Assembly: GCA_030544235.1 (NCBI GenBank)
Contig: CM060484.1
Span: forward strand, 12,047,531 to 12,111,530
Source of the DNA: Lepturacanthus savala
Lineage: Eukaryota > Chordata > Actinopteri > Scombriformes > Trichiuridae
Reading direction: 5' to 3'
DNA length: 64,000 nucleotides
Notes under the pieces: generated by a model
What the model was told of the DNA's origin: nothing
Database searches by the model: none
The model's input: only the letters and a program-made list of their open reading frames with translations
Made by a program: the position numbers and the translations under genes
Shown here: one piece after another, positions 1 through 12,200 of the stretch
How positions within the stretch are numbered: the stretch's first letter is position 1
Layout: every line of letters begins with the position of its first letter

Positions 1-247
1 TTATTTACCACCATGAGTTTTAAAATTAATAGAATATTTTATTCCATTAGCCTTCTGATTCAATGAGCAAACACATTATACCATTGGGATATTGGAGTGA
101 TAGTTGCTGTAAATGGGTCTCTATACACCTATGTGGATATTGCACCAAAAAACAGACATTTGCCGCTAAAATAGTCATTTTCCACAATAAAAAAGTATAA
201 AGAGTGTTTTTATTTCAAAAATAAGGAAACTTTTGAATGGTAGTGTA
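1..247 (-). mobile_element. Tc1/mariner-like element end, truncated by the window edge
   Basis: Read on the minus strand, the block begins TACACTACCATTCAAAAG and then matches, with substitutions, the Tc1-like copy at 39,007-39,492. Shared stretches include the parts reading GGTGCAATAT, CATAGGTGTATAGAGA and CAACTATCACTCCA. Only one terminal repeat is inside the window and no transposase reading frame is present. It lies in a mapkap1 intron. The family assignment comes from recognising fish Tc1 terminal sequence. Confidence 0.75.
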
Positions 248-591
248 TTTATTTGTGCATGTATATATGTGTGTGTGTGTGTAGCATCACAACATTTAGG
301 ATACAAACACAATTTTTCAAATGTAATTTATATATCTTGTAACACAGTTATTAACAAAAGGTTCATTATTGAAACTAGACATCCATATGTCTATTCAATA
401 ACAAGATGAACAGCCAGGTGTCTTGAGTTATACTGGTTCAGGTCCAGTAAAAAGAAATGAAAAGAAGGGAGGTGATGATGAAGTGACAACACTTCATCAT
501 CACTTCAGTCTGTCACTTTTCTGTCTGGATAATTGGGGGAAAAAATCGACCGTCATCCTTAACCTTTCCTGCTTTTTTTCCCCTCTTTCAG

Positions 592-701
592 AAACGCTGC
601 TCATGGTTTCTCTCTTATCCCTGTGGACAGTCTGAAGGTAACCATGAAGGAAATTCTCCAAAAAGCACTGAAGAAGAGGAAAGGCTCACAGAAAGGCTCA
701 G
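592..701 (+). CDS. mapkap1: mapkap1 coding exon (Ras-binding domain part 1)
   Basis: The acceptor is a long pyrimidine tract ending in CTTTCAG at 591 and the donor is G|GTAACA at 702. The exon is 110 nt and starts with the last base of a split codon. It encodes NAAHGFSLIPVDSLKVTMKE and then a lysine-rich stretch ending KGSQKGS, part of the SIN1 Ras-binding domain. Confidence 0.93.
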
Positions 702-3700
702 GTAACACACAGAGCATCCCTGGAGCAGATGTGCGGATGTTTTTGCTTCTCCCATCTAACACATCTGTGCAGTCTCTTTAGATGCATCTTGGAGTACAGA
801 TAAAGCATATATGAAGATATGAAGTTTATTTTCTGCGACAGAGGTCGCATTTAAAGCCACATCCATAAAACCTCATCTGAAAGTGAGTCCGGTATCTGTT
901 TCCCTCGTCTAGAGCTGAATCCATGTATGAAAGGTAGTGATCAGGTTAACTTAAGTCTGCCTCTATCTACCCACACACACACACATATACTGCACACATA
1001 CACTTTCGAGAAAGAGTGAGAGACTGAGAGAGAGCGGTTGTCTCATTTACATTTAGATGAGTATTGATCATTTACTGTATTTACTCACAACACTTAGATT
1101 CTTCCTCTTCTGTCTCACATACACACATTCTCTTTGTACAAGGACAGCCCGAGGTCCTGCAATGCGTTGGAATAATGACGCGTGTCTTCCCACTGCCACG
1201 GAGGTCATTGTGTGTTAAACTGAACGAGGTGGTGGCAACACCATCACGGATGTTGTTCAGAGATTGTCTATGTGTCTTTTATAAAACACCTCATCTGGGA
1301 AGCCATTTATGCGCATTAATATGTTGAAAATGAATATTTCTAGTCTTACTAAAAGATGTAGGATGGAAGACAAACACGCCTTCATTAGGACAGAATCATT
1401 ATAGGTTTATATTTTATCTTTTTTTAAGTTTTGGTATCTTAAGAAGATATATTTGTGCTTTTAAAGTACAAAAACAATCATCTTAATATAGTTTACATGT
1501 CCCCAAACTGCTTTCTGGAGCTATAGAAAGAACGGGTTGTTTATTAATATTAATGAACCTATCCTCTAATTGGCTGATTTGATTGGCCGGGAATGGGCTG
1601 TGACATCACCACCTATCACTACATGGTAACATCACAATCATGGCTCATTTTAAGACACAGTTTCTGAATACAGGCTGTGTGCATTTCTCTGTGGACCGAG
1701 TGTTTCGAAACACGGGACAGTATTTATATAACACCTAGACCTTCACCTCCTTCGACCTTCTGGGACTTTAACGAGTGGACATCTAGTGTAAAAAAATGCA
1801 ATTTGTGCTTGCATGTTCCCCTCATAGATAAATACACATCGTTAAATGCATCGTTTTAGGTCCTGAGGAAGAAGCTGGTCTTCTGAACAATAATTAATCC
1901 AGGAAATAATCAGTGTGTTTATCAATAATGAAAATAATTGTTAGTTACAGACATAACTGGGTTGTCTAAGGTTATTGTAATTTGGATCTTTATGCGTTTT
2001 TATGGATCTACATCATGAAGAGAAGTCCACACTGGTTTGTAAAGAGCCAACCATGATCTGCAAAAACAAAGGAACTTCATGATGCATTCAGGTGAACCTT
2101 GTAAACTCTGAAATCTATAGTCGAATGGCCATAAGTTTGTTTTGTTTCTGCTTTTCTTTGCCCTTTAACAGCAGTCACCAGAGAACCTTTGACAGTAAGA
2201 TGCTTAAATCAAAACAATATCTTATTAGTGCATAATTTAGGACTGCACCTCAAAACTATTCTAATAGTCCATTATCTATCAACTGTTGAAACAATAATCA
2301 ATTTTGTTTGGTTCATAAAATGGTGTAAAATGCCTGAAGCTGAAATGCAACCTAAAATGCCTAAAGATCATCAGTTTACTATTAAAGAAAACTAAAGAAA
2401 CCAGAAAGTAATCAGATTTGAGAAGCTGGAACCAGAGAATTTTGACATTTTCTTCTTAAAAAATGACTCAAATCAACTGTTTTAGTTCATTTCAACTGAA
2501 CTGAGTCCTTGAAGTTTTTTTTTTCTTCTCCTTTAAATGCCTTCCAAGTTAAACAGTGAATTCATGATGTTTGAAACACTGCACAAAAATGTAATTCTCA
2601 AGCCAAGCGCCACAAAGAAACACGGCTCATTCAGCGTCGGGGCCCCGGCAGAAACGGGAGGAAAAGAGCAGGCGAGGCTGACTGGAAAAGGCTGTGAAAT
2701 ATGATGTGCTCCAAAGCAGCGGTGAATATTAAACGACACGGCCTGTGCCAGGAGATAAGGAAGTACTGAATGGTGCCGCGCGCACATTATCAGGCAAACT
2801 GTGGTGACATTTGGGTAGCTAGTGACGGGCTGGGCCTTAGATGACGGGCTGTGTTTGAACTGCATATGAGCTGCCAGGGCTCAGCTCAAGGGAAAGTGAG
2901 TGTGTGCCGGATATTTTTTTTGAAGTTATATCTTCTGTTTAAACCTCTGCTGGATAGATTACATGTAGTGCAGACGTCGACCGGGGGTACGTTTAAGGGA
3001 TTGAGAAAACATTCAACAAATATTTTTCCTGTTTAATAACTATATTTATGGAATTCTGCTCATTCACAGTAGATTGGAAAAAAACGTGAATAATGGAAGT
3101 GTTTCGATCAGTTTTTAAAAAGAGGGGGTGGCAATATTTCATCTTTTATCTTAAAAAATGTAGACATCCAACAGTGTGAAATTGTTTCAATGAGCAGATC
3201 ACACCACAAGCCAAGCACTCAGTCCTTTTTTTTTTTTTTAAACTAATCTTAATAAATATGAGCCAAATTTATTTAGAATCCGACTTCAACACTGAGCCAC
3301 TTCATCATTCCTGTCAGGCCGCAGACAAGGCATTTTTTATTTACTGGACATGATTTCGGAGCATCGGTCAGAAAATCAGATATTTCCCTCAAATCACTCG
3401 GCAAGCTCTGCTCCAGTCCTCCGGCTCCAGCGGCATTTTTATAACGAGAGGAGAAGAAATCCCGTATCGCATCGAATCCAGAGCATAAAACCAGAGGAGG
3501 CTGGTTTTCTACAATCATCCTGTCAAGCATCAAACGTCTTTCTTCTGGCAGCCTCAGAGGCTCGTTATTCTTTTTCTTTTCTCGACCGACATTGTAGAAA
3601 CTCGCAATATTTACTAACGGGTAAATGCCGCCTAATGTCTTTGCCCTATTTTGACTGGTTGTTTTACTGTATTTTCAGCAGGGAAAGGAAAAGAGTGAAA

Positions 3701-6700
3701 CGTTCCTTCCCACGTCACCCTTCTTTGACCCTGTTGGGTCCAGTTTCATGCAATTTTACAAAAGCTACAATGGGAGAGCAAATCCAGTAGTCGGTCTACT
3801 ACCCTCCTTCATAGTGTCTCAGACGTATTTATTCAATCAGAGAGTAAAGTTCTTTAGGTCTCTTATGGATTTCCTGAGACTGCATCATCTTCTACTGAGA
3901 ATAACAGTCAAGAGTAAAACTATCTCTCCGATACAGATGACAGTTCCTCCCTGGGCAGTCCATTGTATTTATTTAATGTTTCTATTTCGTTACTGAGGGC
4001 ACGTAACAGTATCTCGTTGTATTTGACCTGAAGAGGTCAAACACAAGTGGTTCCACATTACAGGAAAGGCAGCAAATCTAATAATGGACAGAAGGGAGAG
4101 AGAAACCGACTGAATACGAGCTTTTGTTGGTCTGCCAGAAGAGGCTGAGGACAGGTGGAAAGCGACAGGAGCCAGAAAACTGGGAACCGCGGGAGGTCAA
4201 AGCTTTTCCTCCGTTGCCCTCCTCCGATGAAATACCACTTTGTAAGATATGTAAAGGTCTTATCGGACGGTCGTCTTCCCTCACACCTTTTCAACGTTGC
4301 ACGGGATTGGCTGCATTCGTGAAACATCATGAATACCCAGTCCGTCCAGTTTTTCGTTGTGATCACATGAATTCCCTCAAATTTTTGTGATGCCGCCTAT
4401 TTGATAATATGCAGCAGAATTCTTGCAAAATGATTTTTTTTTTCAAACACAGCCACTTCACACTTACCGAAAATGCTGCTTCTACTACTACTTTTTAACG
4501 ACAACAACCAATCATTGGACCCTGATCACCGTCACTTTGCAGCCGATTTATTATTCTGTTGCTGTAGGTTTTTTTGTGTTACAGTTAGTGTTTTTTGAGA
4601 CATTACCACCGGTATTGGTTTGAAACAATTAATTGATTGGTTGTATGGTTTGTAAAATGTTGTGAAAGCCAAAAATGGAACCCATTTTTTGTCCCAACAA
4701 ACAGTCCACAACCCAAAGATCATTAATTTACTATTATAGAGGCTGAAGAAACCAGAAAATAATTAGATTTGCGTAGCTGGATCCAGAAATTCCAGATATT
4801 TCCTTCTTAAAAATATGGCATTTATCCATTAAAGTATTATCAGAATCAGTTGGTGATCAATATAATAGTTGGCAACTCATCCATTTGTCATTGTAGCTCT
4901 ACTAACAAGTCAAATCTGTTTTAAAAATTCTTGTGTTTGGCAGAAATTCTATAAACATGGAATAATTTGTCCCAAACGTGTTCTTTTTCCATACTGTTTA
5001 AAAGGAAATGATTTGTGTTTAATCTGTACGTGCAATTTACAGGTTATGGATGTTTTCGAGTGTGGTTTGCATACCTACCTATTCGTATCGGTCATTATAA
5101 CACTGTAATAACTGTACCAAAGTGAACAACCTTGGAACAAGGCAAACACAAGGTGCGTCGCTGTGATCTGACCTCGTCCTTCTCCAAACAGGACCCATGT
5201 ATCGTCTGGAGAAGCAGACGGAGCCCAACGTGGCGGTGGATCTGGACTCTACGCTGGAGAGCCAGAGCACCCTGGAGTTCTGCCTGGTCAGGGAAAACAG
5301 TAAGTGAAGTTCAAGCACTGCCTCATCTTCTCCACCTGCTCTCACAGCACCTCTAGCCTTACAGGAGCCTGTAGATTTGACTGTTGGAATAAGGTATTAT
5401 CTCTCTGAATGAGTGGTTTTCGAGATGGGAGTTGAAAGCTTTTGTTTTCTCTTCTCCAGGCTCTAGGGGTGAGGAGAGTTCAGAGGAGGATCCTCCCATT
5501 GACATCACCACGGTCCAAGACATGCTGAGCAGTCACCACTATAAGTCCTTCAAGATCAGTATGATCCACAAGCTGCGCTTCACCACCGATGTCCAGCTCG
5601 GTAAATACGGCTCAGCAGCCAGGTTTCTGCTGGCGCATCTCCACAGTCACAAAGAAGAACCTTTTGGTCGGGGAAATATTTCGTATACTCGGTCGTTTGC
5701 AGTTTACAATAACACTGCTGTAGAATTGTGACAGTGATCTTGCAGTTAGAATACTATGGCAACGAGAAAATCTTCGAAGCATTCGGTACAGCCCTAAACA
5801 AGCAGAAACACACTGTTAACATTTATTATTAGTTAAGGCCAGACTTTTCAGATTGCTTGATATTTTGCTTCAATAGGCTACTATACTTTTAATTAAATTA
5901 ATTACAAATAAACTGCAAATTATTGCTACAAATACTTTTAATTTAGCCTTACATTTGAATATTTAATGGCCATTTTTTTAAATGACTTTTGACCCATTTG
6001 ATCAGCTGAATCATTTTTCTCAGACCCCAAAGGAGGCACATCGGAAAATAATTCTGAATGGTTCATAGGACTTGCATCCAGACTTTTATGAAGGTTTTAT
6101 TAAATTCCTAAAGTATATAACATTTTTATGTGTAATTTAAGCATTAATTATGCATAATATATGCACAAAATATGCATATATGTAGTGTTTTAACATAATT
6201 CCAGTGTTTTCCACAAAGTAAGTACTTTTCTTTTCTATGTTGGAGCAAAGGGAAAAACAATTCCCCTATTCTTCCATGATTCCCCAGCTGAACACTTTTG
6301 ATTGACAACTGTGTTTATCTCACGTCTCTTTATTTTCAATTCCTCACATTTAACAACATGCAGCAGTTGTGTGTAATTGTGTGTGTTTTTGAATCCAAAT
6401 TGGATAATTTTCTGTGATTCTTGTAGATCTAAATAGTATCAGATATCTTCTGATCATCTCTGTACTGGAGCTACTGCAATATCTCCAAACTGCCTTACCT
6501 GTCTAAGGTTCTTTGTTATTATTGAGTTTTACTATATAGAATAGAAAATGTTTTGTGAAAATAAAATGCATTGTTGTTGTTTTAAATTTTTTCTCTCACT
6601 TCCTCTACAGGCATTTCAGGAGAGAAAGTGGAGATCGATCCCGTCACCAATCAGAAAGCCAGCACAAAGTTCTGGATTCGTCAGAAACCAATCTCCATCG

Positions 6701-9205
6701 ACTCGGACCACCTTTGTGCCTGTGACCTTGTAGAGGAGAGAAGCCCCAGTAAGTGAATCACTAATCAAAATCCTGGGCAATAAAAAAAATATCAATATAT
6801 CATCCATATTGACATCATCAATACAATAAGAAAATAATTCAATATTACTTTGATAGTCTTACTCAAGGTTTGCATAAAAAAAAATAGTCTCCTTGGTTCA
6901 TTAACATCATTTCCATTGATAACGGAGCAAACATTAAATCAAACAGCCAGTAATTTAACAGACAAACAGCATATAAAGTAGGCCTGCATGTAAAAACTAG
7001 TTTAATTAATCTTAATCTATTGATTATTGAAATGATTAGGTCTTTTTATAACTGTTTCCGAAAGCCAAAGATGCAACCGGAAATGTATTTTTTTTTTTCT
7101 TTCAGTCCACAACTGAAATATCATCAGTTTACTGTTATAGAAGATTAAACAAACCAGAGTATAATCAGATTTGAGAATCTGGGACCAGAGAATATGGACA
7201 TTTTCTTCTTAAAAATGATTCAAATCAATTCATCGATTATCAAAATAGTTGGAGATTAATGTAAAAGTTGGCAAGTAGTTGATTAATCGAATAATCATTG
7301 CTGCTCTAATATAAAGTGTTTACATTTGATCTTTTTTTCCAAACATTAAAAATAGAGAATTAAAAAGATCAATAACTATTGTTTGTGACTGCCCCTACAT
7401 TTACATATTAAATTATATCAATAAGCATAAAATGCCCCCTAAATATATAAAGGAAAATCATTCATAATTATCTATATAGATCAATACAAAGACATTTTTT
7501 TTTAAATATCACCCAGCACTTGTACATTTCTTCCTCACATACATGCTCAGCACATCTTTAACATAAACTAAACATAAAACACAGAAGGTTCTGCTACTTT
7601 CCGTTGTACGTCCCTCGGCTCTGAGGAAGACAGCGGCAGATATGGCGAACTCCTCCTATCACAGAAACACATGAGTGAAGATGTGCGATGATGGGTGAAC
7701 CGATCTGCGCATCATTTCTGTCTCATTAAACGTGTTTCCTCTGCGTTTTTACAGGTCATGCAATATTTAAGGTCACCTATCTCAGCAACCACGACTACAA
7801 GCCTCTCTACTTCGAGTCAGATGCTGCTACCGTCAATGAAATAGTGCTGAAGGTGAGTCGTGGCTTTATGCGTGTGCTGCTGCACATTCCTTCCCTTTTT
7901 CCGGGGACAAAAGATTCAGCAGTTAATTCAGGCATAAAAAACTCTTCAAGCCTATAATTCAGCTTTTTTATTATTATCCATGATCTCTGTTTATCATCAT
8001 TTAGTGACAGATGAGAGAGCTGTTGTACCGAGGCGGGAGAAATAACGTCCATATTGTGGTGAAGTCAAAGTTTAACGTGCCGGCACTATACTTAAGTATT
8101 TCCATTCTGTGAGTGTTGACAGGTTTATTGCACCGCATCACTCTTCAGTCTCAAACAAAGCCTGTGTTACTAACTAGAGTAGATGAGGGGGGGAAAAAAA
8201 TGCTACCGGGGTGCGTTGTGGGAAATGTAGGATTCAGTGTTTTTGCAGCTTGAAGGGTTAGGGTTAAACACTGTTTTTTTTCTTTTATTTAAGAAACAAA
8301 TTAGGAAATCAAATCTTTATTTAGGAAACACGTTTACAAAGTGCAGGAGTCTGCAAAAACTACATTTTTTTTTCTCCAAAACTTTATTTAATCAACGTAG
8401 ATTTACAAAGTACAGGAGTCTGTTAACTCACCGCTGCACTGGACACTCACATGCTCGATTTATCCGCTAAAAAGCACATCGCTACGCAACCAGTGGATCC
8501 CAAGAATCATTAGTGACATTTACTGATCATCGATCATCACACAGAAGGAGTGGTAGTTAAAAACATGTGATTTATATGAGCTGTATTAGACCAGCTAATT
8601 ACCATCTTTAGTCCCCATTGGCATCAACATGATAATCAGAAAATAAAACAAAATAATTACAAACAGAATAAGATTAATGAGATTTAATAAGATTAGAAAA
8701 AAACAGTGTTGTCCTTCCAATAGCCAAGCTTCACGTTTTGTGTGTGGTATTGAATTCCAGGCATGATTATGTCAACATACAATTTTGCTGAGAGTTAGTT
8801 AGATTGTTCCTAAAAATCCTAAAGTTGGACAAATTGAACGTAATTCTATTTGCTGTGTTTTTTATTTGCCGTTTAAAGAGAAGGTGCGAGTCAAGAGCGA
8901 CTCTGTAGTTTTATTTAAGTATTTAAACTCTTGAACCACCTCAGTTATTTTACCCTGCACAAAAACAGTGGTATTACATCGGTATTTTCTCTTTTTGAGA
9001 AGCGCATACACACACTCCGATGTGTTCAAGTATAGTTGTGGTTTCTCAAGCCGATTGAATGATCGAAAGCTTCCATCAACAGGTGAACTACATCTTGGAG
9101 TCGCGGGCCAGCACCTCGAGGGCCGACTACTTTGCCCAGAAGCAGCGGAAACTGAGCCGGCGGACCAGCTTCAGCTTCCAGAAGGAGAAGAAGACGGGCC
9201 AGTAG
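592..9205 (+). CDS. mapkap1: MAPKAP1 / SIN1, TORC2 subunit, C-terminal part (six exons)
   Basis: SIN1 is an essential subunit of TOR complex 2. It bridges the kinase to AGC substrates such as AKT and binds Ras and phosphoinositides. The six exons 592-701, 5192-5299, 5460-5600, 6611-6748, 7755-7852 and 9083-9205 join in phase into 238 residues plus a stop, with AG/GT at every boundary. The first two exons encode the end of the Ras-binding domain (KVTMKEIL, MYRLEKQTEPNVAVDLDSTL). Exons three to six encode the PH domain (DMLSSHHYKSFK, KLRFTTDVQLG, KFWIRQKPISIDSD, YLSNHDYKPLYFESDAATVNE) and the conserved basic tail (YFAQKQRKLSRRTSFSF). The stop is at 9203-9205. The N-terminal and CRIM exons are left of the window. 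Identity rests on near-identity to vertebrate SIN1 as I remember it. No frameshift or missing segment is visible. Confidence 0.96.
1415..1725 (-). repeat. Interspersed repeat, family shared with 33,061-33,425
   Basis: The reverse complement aligns along its length with 33,061-33,425. Shared stretches include TCCACAGAGAAAT, CACACAGCCTGT, TTCAGAAACTG, AATGAGCCA, GTGATGTCACA and AATCAAATCAGCCAAT. The two copies are in opposite orientations about 31 kb apart. No coding capacity is seen, so it is probably a non-autonomous element. Confidence 0.7.
2239..2490 (+). mobile_element. hAT-like MITE, copy 1 (decayed)
   Basis: It begins GGACTGCACCT, a degraded form of the family end AGAGCTGCAAC. It continues with the family hallmarks TTCATAAAATGGTGTAAAATG, GATCATCAGTTTACTATTA, AGAAACCAGAAAGTAATCAG and GAGAAGCTGGAACCAGAGAA. 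The right end is eroded. It is one of nine copies in the window. Confidence 0.75.
2580..2880. promoter_or_regulatory. Candidate conserved non-coding block in mapkap1 intron
   Basis: About 300 bp of unique, GC-richer sequence sits between AT-rich repeats, with no splice-flanked open frame. It contains stretches such as GGCCTGTGCCAGGAGATAAG and GCACATTATCAGGCAAACTG that look constrained. This is a guess from composition only: mapkap1 lies beside the developmental gene PBX3 in human, where intronic enhancers would be expected. Confidence 0.25.
4620..4900 (+). mobile_element. hAT-like MITE, copy 2
   Basis: The left end is eroded around AATTAATTGATTGG. The internal hallmarks CCACAACCCAAAGATCATTA, GAAACCAGAAAATAATTAG and TAGCTGGATCCAG are present. 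The right end, ATTGTAGCTCT, is close to the terminal inverted repeat. Confidence 0.75.
5192..5299 (+). CDS. mapkap1: mapkap1 coding exon (Ras-binding domain part 2)
   Basis: The acceptor is CTCCAAACAG at 5191 and the donor is ACA|GTAAGT. The 108-nt exon starts with two bases that complete a Gly codon. It encodes PMYRLEKQTEPNVAVDLDST and continues to EFCLVREN, almost identical to mammalian SIN1. Confidence 0.95.
5460..5600 (+). CDS. mapkap1: mapkap1 coding exon (linker and start of PH domain)
   Basis: The acceptor is CTTCTCCAG at 5459 and the donor is CTCG|GTAAAT. It encodes an acidic linker (EESSEEDPPIDIT), then VQDMLSSHHYKSFKISMIHK and RFTTDVQLG, the first strands of the PH domain. The open frame reads on into the intron but loses similarity at the donor. 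Confidence 0.95.
6611..6748 (+). CDS. mapkap1: mapkap1 coding exon (PH domain middle)
   Basis: The acceptor is TCCTCTACAG at 6610 and the donor is CCCCA|GTAAGT. It encodes GEKVEIDPVTNQKAS, KFWIRQKPISIDSD and LCACDLVEERSP. The Lys/Arg-rich strand agrees with the phosphoinositide-binding face of the SIN1 PH domain. Confidence 0.95.
6981..7307 (+). mobile_element. hAT-like MITE, copy 3 (nearly full length)
   Basis: The left end is GGCCTGCATG and the right end CGAATAATCATTGCTGCTCT, both degraded terminal repeats. The interior keeps CCACAACTGAAATATCATCA, AAACCAGAGTATAATCAG and TTAAAAATGATTCAAATC. It lies in the mapkap1 intron between the fourth and fifth exons seen here. Confidence 0.78.
7755..7852 (+). 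CDS. mapkap1: mapkap1 coding exon (PH domain end)
   Basis: The acceptor is TTTTTACAG at 7754 and the donor is AAG|GTGAGT. The 98-nt exon completes a split Ser codon and encodes HAIFKVTYLSNHDYKPLYF and then ESDAATVNEIVLK, the C-terminal PH helix region. It ends in phase 0. Confidence 0.95.
7853..9082 (+). other. mapkap1: mapkap1 last coding intron
   Basis: AT-rich intron of 1.2 kb. Two similar stretches at about 8320 and 8390 (tttacaaagtgcaggagtct and tttacaaagtacaggagtct) are a local near-direct repeat. No exon, RNA gene or recognisable element was found in the rest. Confidence 0.7.
9083..9205 (+). CDS. mapkap1: mapkap1 last coding exon
   Basis: The acceptor is CATCAACAG at 9082. It encodes VNYILESRASTSRADYFAQK, a basic RRTSFSF segment and a terminal GQ before TAG at 9203-9205. 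This matches the conserved SIN1 C terminus in length and sequence. Confidence 0.96.
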   Translation: MNYILESRASTSRADYFAQKQRKLSRRTSFSFQKEKKTGQ

Positions 9206-12200
9206 AGAGACTGCTGCTGCTCAGCCACCTGTCTGTCACACACAGACACACACACGCGGCCTGACGGTCTCACACAGAGACGGTCTCAGGCCGGAGACGA
9301 GAAGGTGGAGTGACGAAGGGGGAAAAAAAAAACGTCACTTTTCATGCAGACAGAGGAAAAGAGCGACTGACAGGAGACGTTCAGGGTCACACGGCGCCTC
9401 TGCATCAGCCGAGCGAGGCGGGAGTCTCTGAGAGGAGTCCACAAGCAAAAAAAACAAACAATTTTTATTCTTTTTCTAAAAGAAGGAAAAAAAAGACGAG
9501 AACAGAAGGTTTGGCTGTCATGTTGCCGTCATATTTTTCTTTGTTGTTCATTCACTGCCTCTGAATTTAAGCTCCATCCTCTCGGATGGATTTGTACAGC
9601 TTCAGGTTGGTTTATACATATATATAAATACATATATACACACCCGACAAACAAGAATCAAAGCTACAAACTCAAATCTGTGCTTCTGTCCTTCATCTTT
9701 AACAGATCTAATACAACAGCGTTAAAAGAAATCTGCACATTTTTATTTTCTTAAAAATTGCATTGATTTTAAAAGGCATTTTGTCTGGATTTTTAAACAG
9801 ATTTCCCTACTGCCTTGAATCCAGTCAGCAAATCCATGGCAATTATCTCATCTATTAATAGCATCGAGCCGGGCTCTGATCATCAAGGCGTATTTTTAGG
9901 TTTTTAAACAAAAAAAAAAAATATTCTTTTATCGTGTATGTTTTTTTTTTTTTTCACTCGAAAGCTTTGAAGACACAGGACGCTGCTGTCGGTCTTCACC
10001 GCCGCGGCGTACGGCGCCGTCGCTCGCTGGGTTCGAAGTCTAGAGCACGGGCTCCCGTCGGCTGAGTCGATCAAGCCAACAGGCCCGCAAACGTAAGCTT
10101 CTTTAAGCCTTAAAAAGGGACCCTGTGGAGTTTTTTTTGGACCACTCGTGGTGTCAGAAGCTCACGTCGCACAGTTAGACACTTCCTGCTGACACTTTTC
10201 ACACACTGTTCCACTGATAGACAGTCTGTCGCTCTAAGGAATGTACAAAAGGAAAGGGGGAGAAAAAAAAGGCTGTGAGGAACACTGCCGGCCAATTCAA
10301 GGATGCAGGTTTGGTAATGTACAGAAATAGTTTGTTAGTGAAGTGACAGATCCTGTCTTCATACGCGTGTGTAGCATATGATCCAAAAAACGCTGCCACC
10401 ACTTGTGTATGACCAAATCACTTTTCAGTGTAAGAGGTTTCCTACTCGCTTGTTGAAGTTGTATCGGAGGGAGCGCCGATGGATCTATCGGGAGAATCGA
10501 GTTGAAACTTTCTCGGCCGAGTCTAATCACGTCAACATCAGTTGGTTATTATAAAACTCCACAGGGTAACTATAAAGGATAGGTCGCCCCCCAAGTCCAC
10601 CTGAAACAGCCAAAATGTCACAAGTATATTGGGAAAAAATCCCTGCTGGGATGCAACCTCATGGAATGGGATCAGGTGGATGGAATCCACAGTTATCAGT
10701 TGTTTTCGGTTTAGTTCCAAACAAAGTTCATCCAAAGTTGCTGTGAAGGTTCAACCTGCCACACGTGTTTGTCTGCAAGTAAACACATGAAGAAATCATG
10801 CATATATAATATGTGTATAGGTCAGTGACAAAAATGTCATGTGGTGTAACCCTAAAAACTTGGTACCAGATTGTCTCGCTTAAAAAAAAAACACATACTA
10901 TCAACAGGTTTTCTATTCTGGGTGGATTAGATATTTAAAATGTATCATTGTTTTTCAGTCACACCATTTGACATTTCGTGTCAAAAAAATCGCACAAAAT
11001 CATAATTTTTGTAAAAAAGAAAAATGACACAAATGGACTTTTAAATAACAAGAAACCAACATGAACACAAAATGTACATTTTCAGAGACCTGATGATGCT
11101 TCTTAAAGCAGTATTTAGTTGTTTTTTTTTTAACTTTCTCATCTTGCCAAACATTATTTGTCACTGACCATATTATGCAGATCTTTGTTGTTTTGTGGAC
11201 GCAGCAAGCATGACGCCCAGCGCGTTAGCCTCACGTTAGCTTCGGCTGAACTTTGGTGCATTCTCTGATGGTTTTGCTCTAATTTGGATTAATTATGGCT
11301 AAATCTTCACTCAGATTGTGTCTGAAGCGGGAGCAAGAACACAAACAACGGAGACAACCAAACGGAGACAACCGCGTATGATAACTGTTCAGATTTGTCC
11401 AAACTAATCCCACTGAGGAGGAAAACAAAGCAGATTCCAGTTAAGGCAAACTAAAGGTCAGAAAACACCCAGAGAAGACATATTTGCAATATTTCTGCAG
11501 TGTAGCTGCGCGGATGGGGATCGATCGCTTCACAGCCAGTTTAAATGTAACATACCCTTATAGGAGAAAAAAAAAGAAGACTTATTACTCTTTAAGAGTA
11601 AAGCTACTCCCATTCACTTCAACAGTCAGTTCTCTTAAAGAGGCCAGTGGCCAGTGGGTGAAGTGCAGCGTTGAAGCCGCCTCTGCGCTCCACGGACAAA
11701 ACCAACAAACGTGATATACTGATTGTTCACCTGTTTCACTGTGTACATTTCTCTGCTGCTAAAGGCCGTGAATCTGCCTAACGTTACTTGAATTTAATCC
11801 CTGTGTATTATCAACACACAGCAGCCAGCAGGTAAAGAAACAACGTTAAAAAAAAAAAAAAGGAAAAAAAAAAACGGGATCTGCTGTACAAGTGACTGAG
11901 CAACACTGAACCTGCGCAGCTGCTGTTTGGTGAATGTTTTCGCACGTTACCGTGCGGCCATTGTTCTCTACACACACCAGTAGCTTTACAGACCAACAGA
12001 GTGGCGTATTTCCAATGCCTTCACAATTAAAGTTCAGGCCGTTTCTCTCGATTTTGACTTTCATATCTCATAATTACGACGTAGAGCATCTTGCAACAAC
12101 AGAAGTGTCAGGAAATATTTCAGAGATGTTAGAGTCATACATTTATTTATTGTCCCGATTTCTAATATTTAAATTCTTTTTAGAAACCGATCACTATATT

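Larger units (their letters stand above)
702..5191 (+). other. mapkap1: mapkap1 intron with repeats and unique GC-richer blocks
   Basis: This 4.5 kb intron carries hAT-like MITE copies at about 2239-2490 and 4620-4900 and an inverted copy of the 33-kb interspersed repeat at 1415-1725. Two blocks of higher complexity and GC (about 2580-2880 and 3350-4370) do not look like transposons. The short open frames there show no splice-site support or recognisable family. Confidence 0.7.

Noticed and set aside
3350..3790. 146-codon plus-strand frame in the mapkap1 intron
   Set aside because: No splice signals in phase with mapkap1 and no known family. It would break the conserved SIN1 Ras-binding domain.
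5601..5731. Open extension of the third mapkap1 exon
   Set aside because: Similarity to SIN1 stops exactly at the GTAAAT donor and resumes in the exon at 6611.
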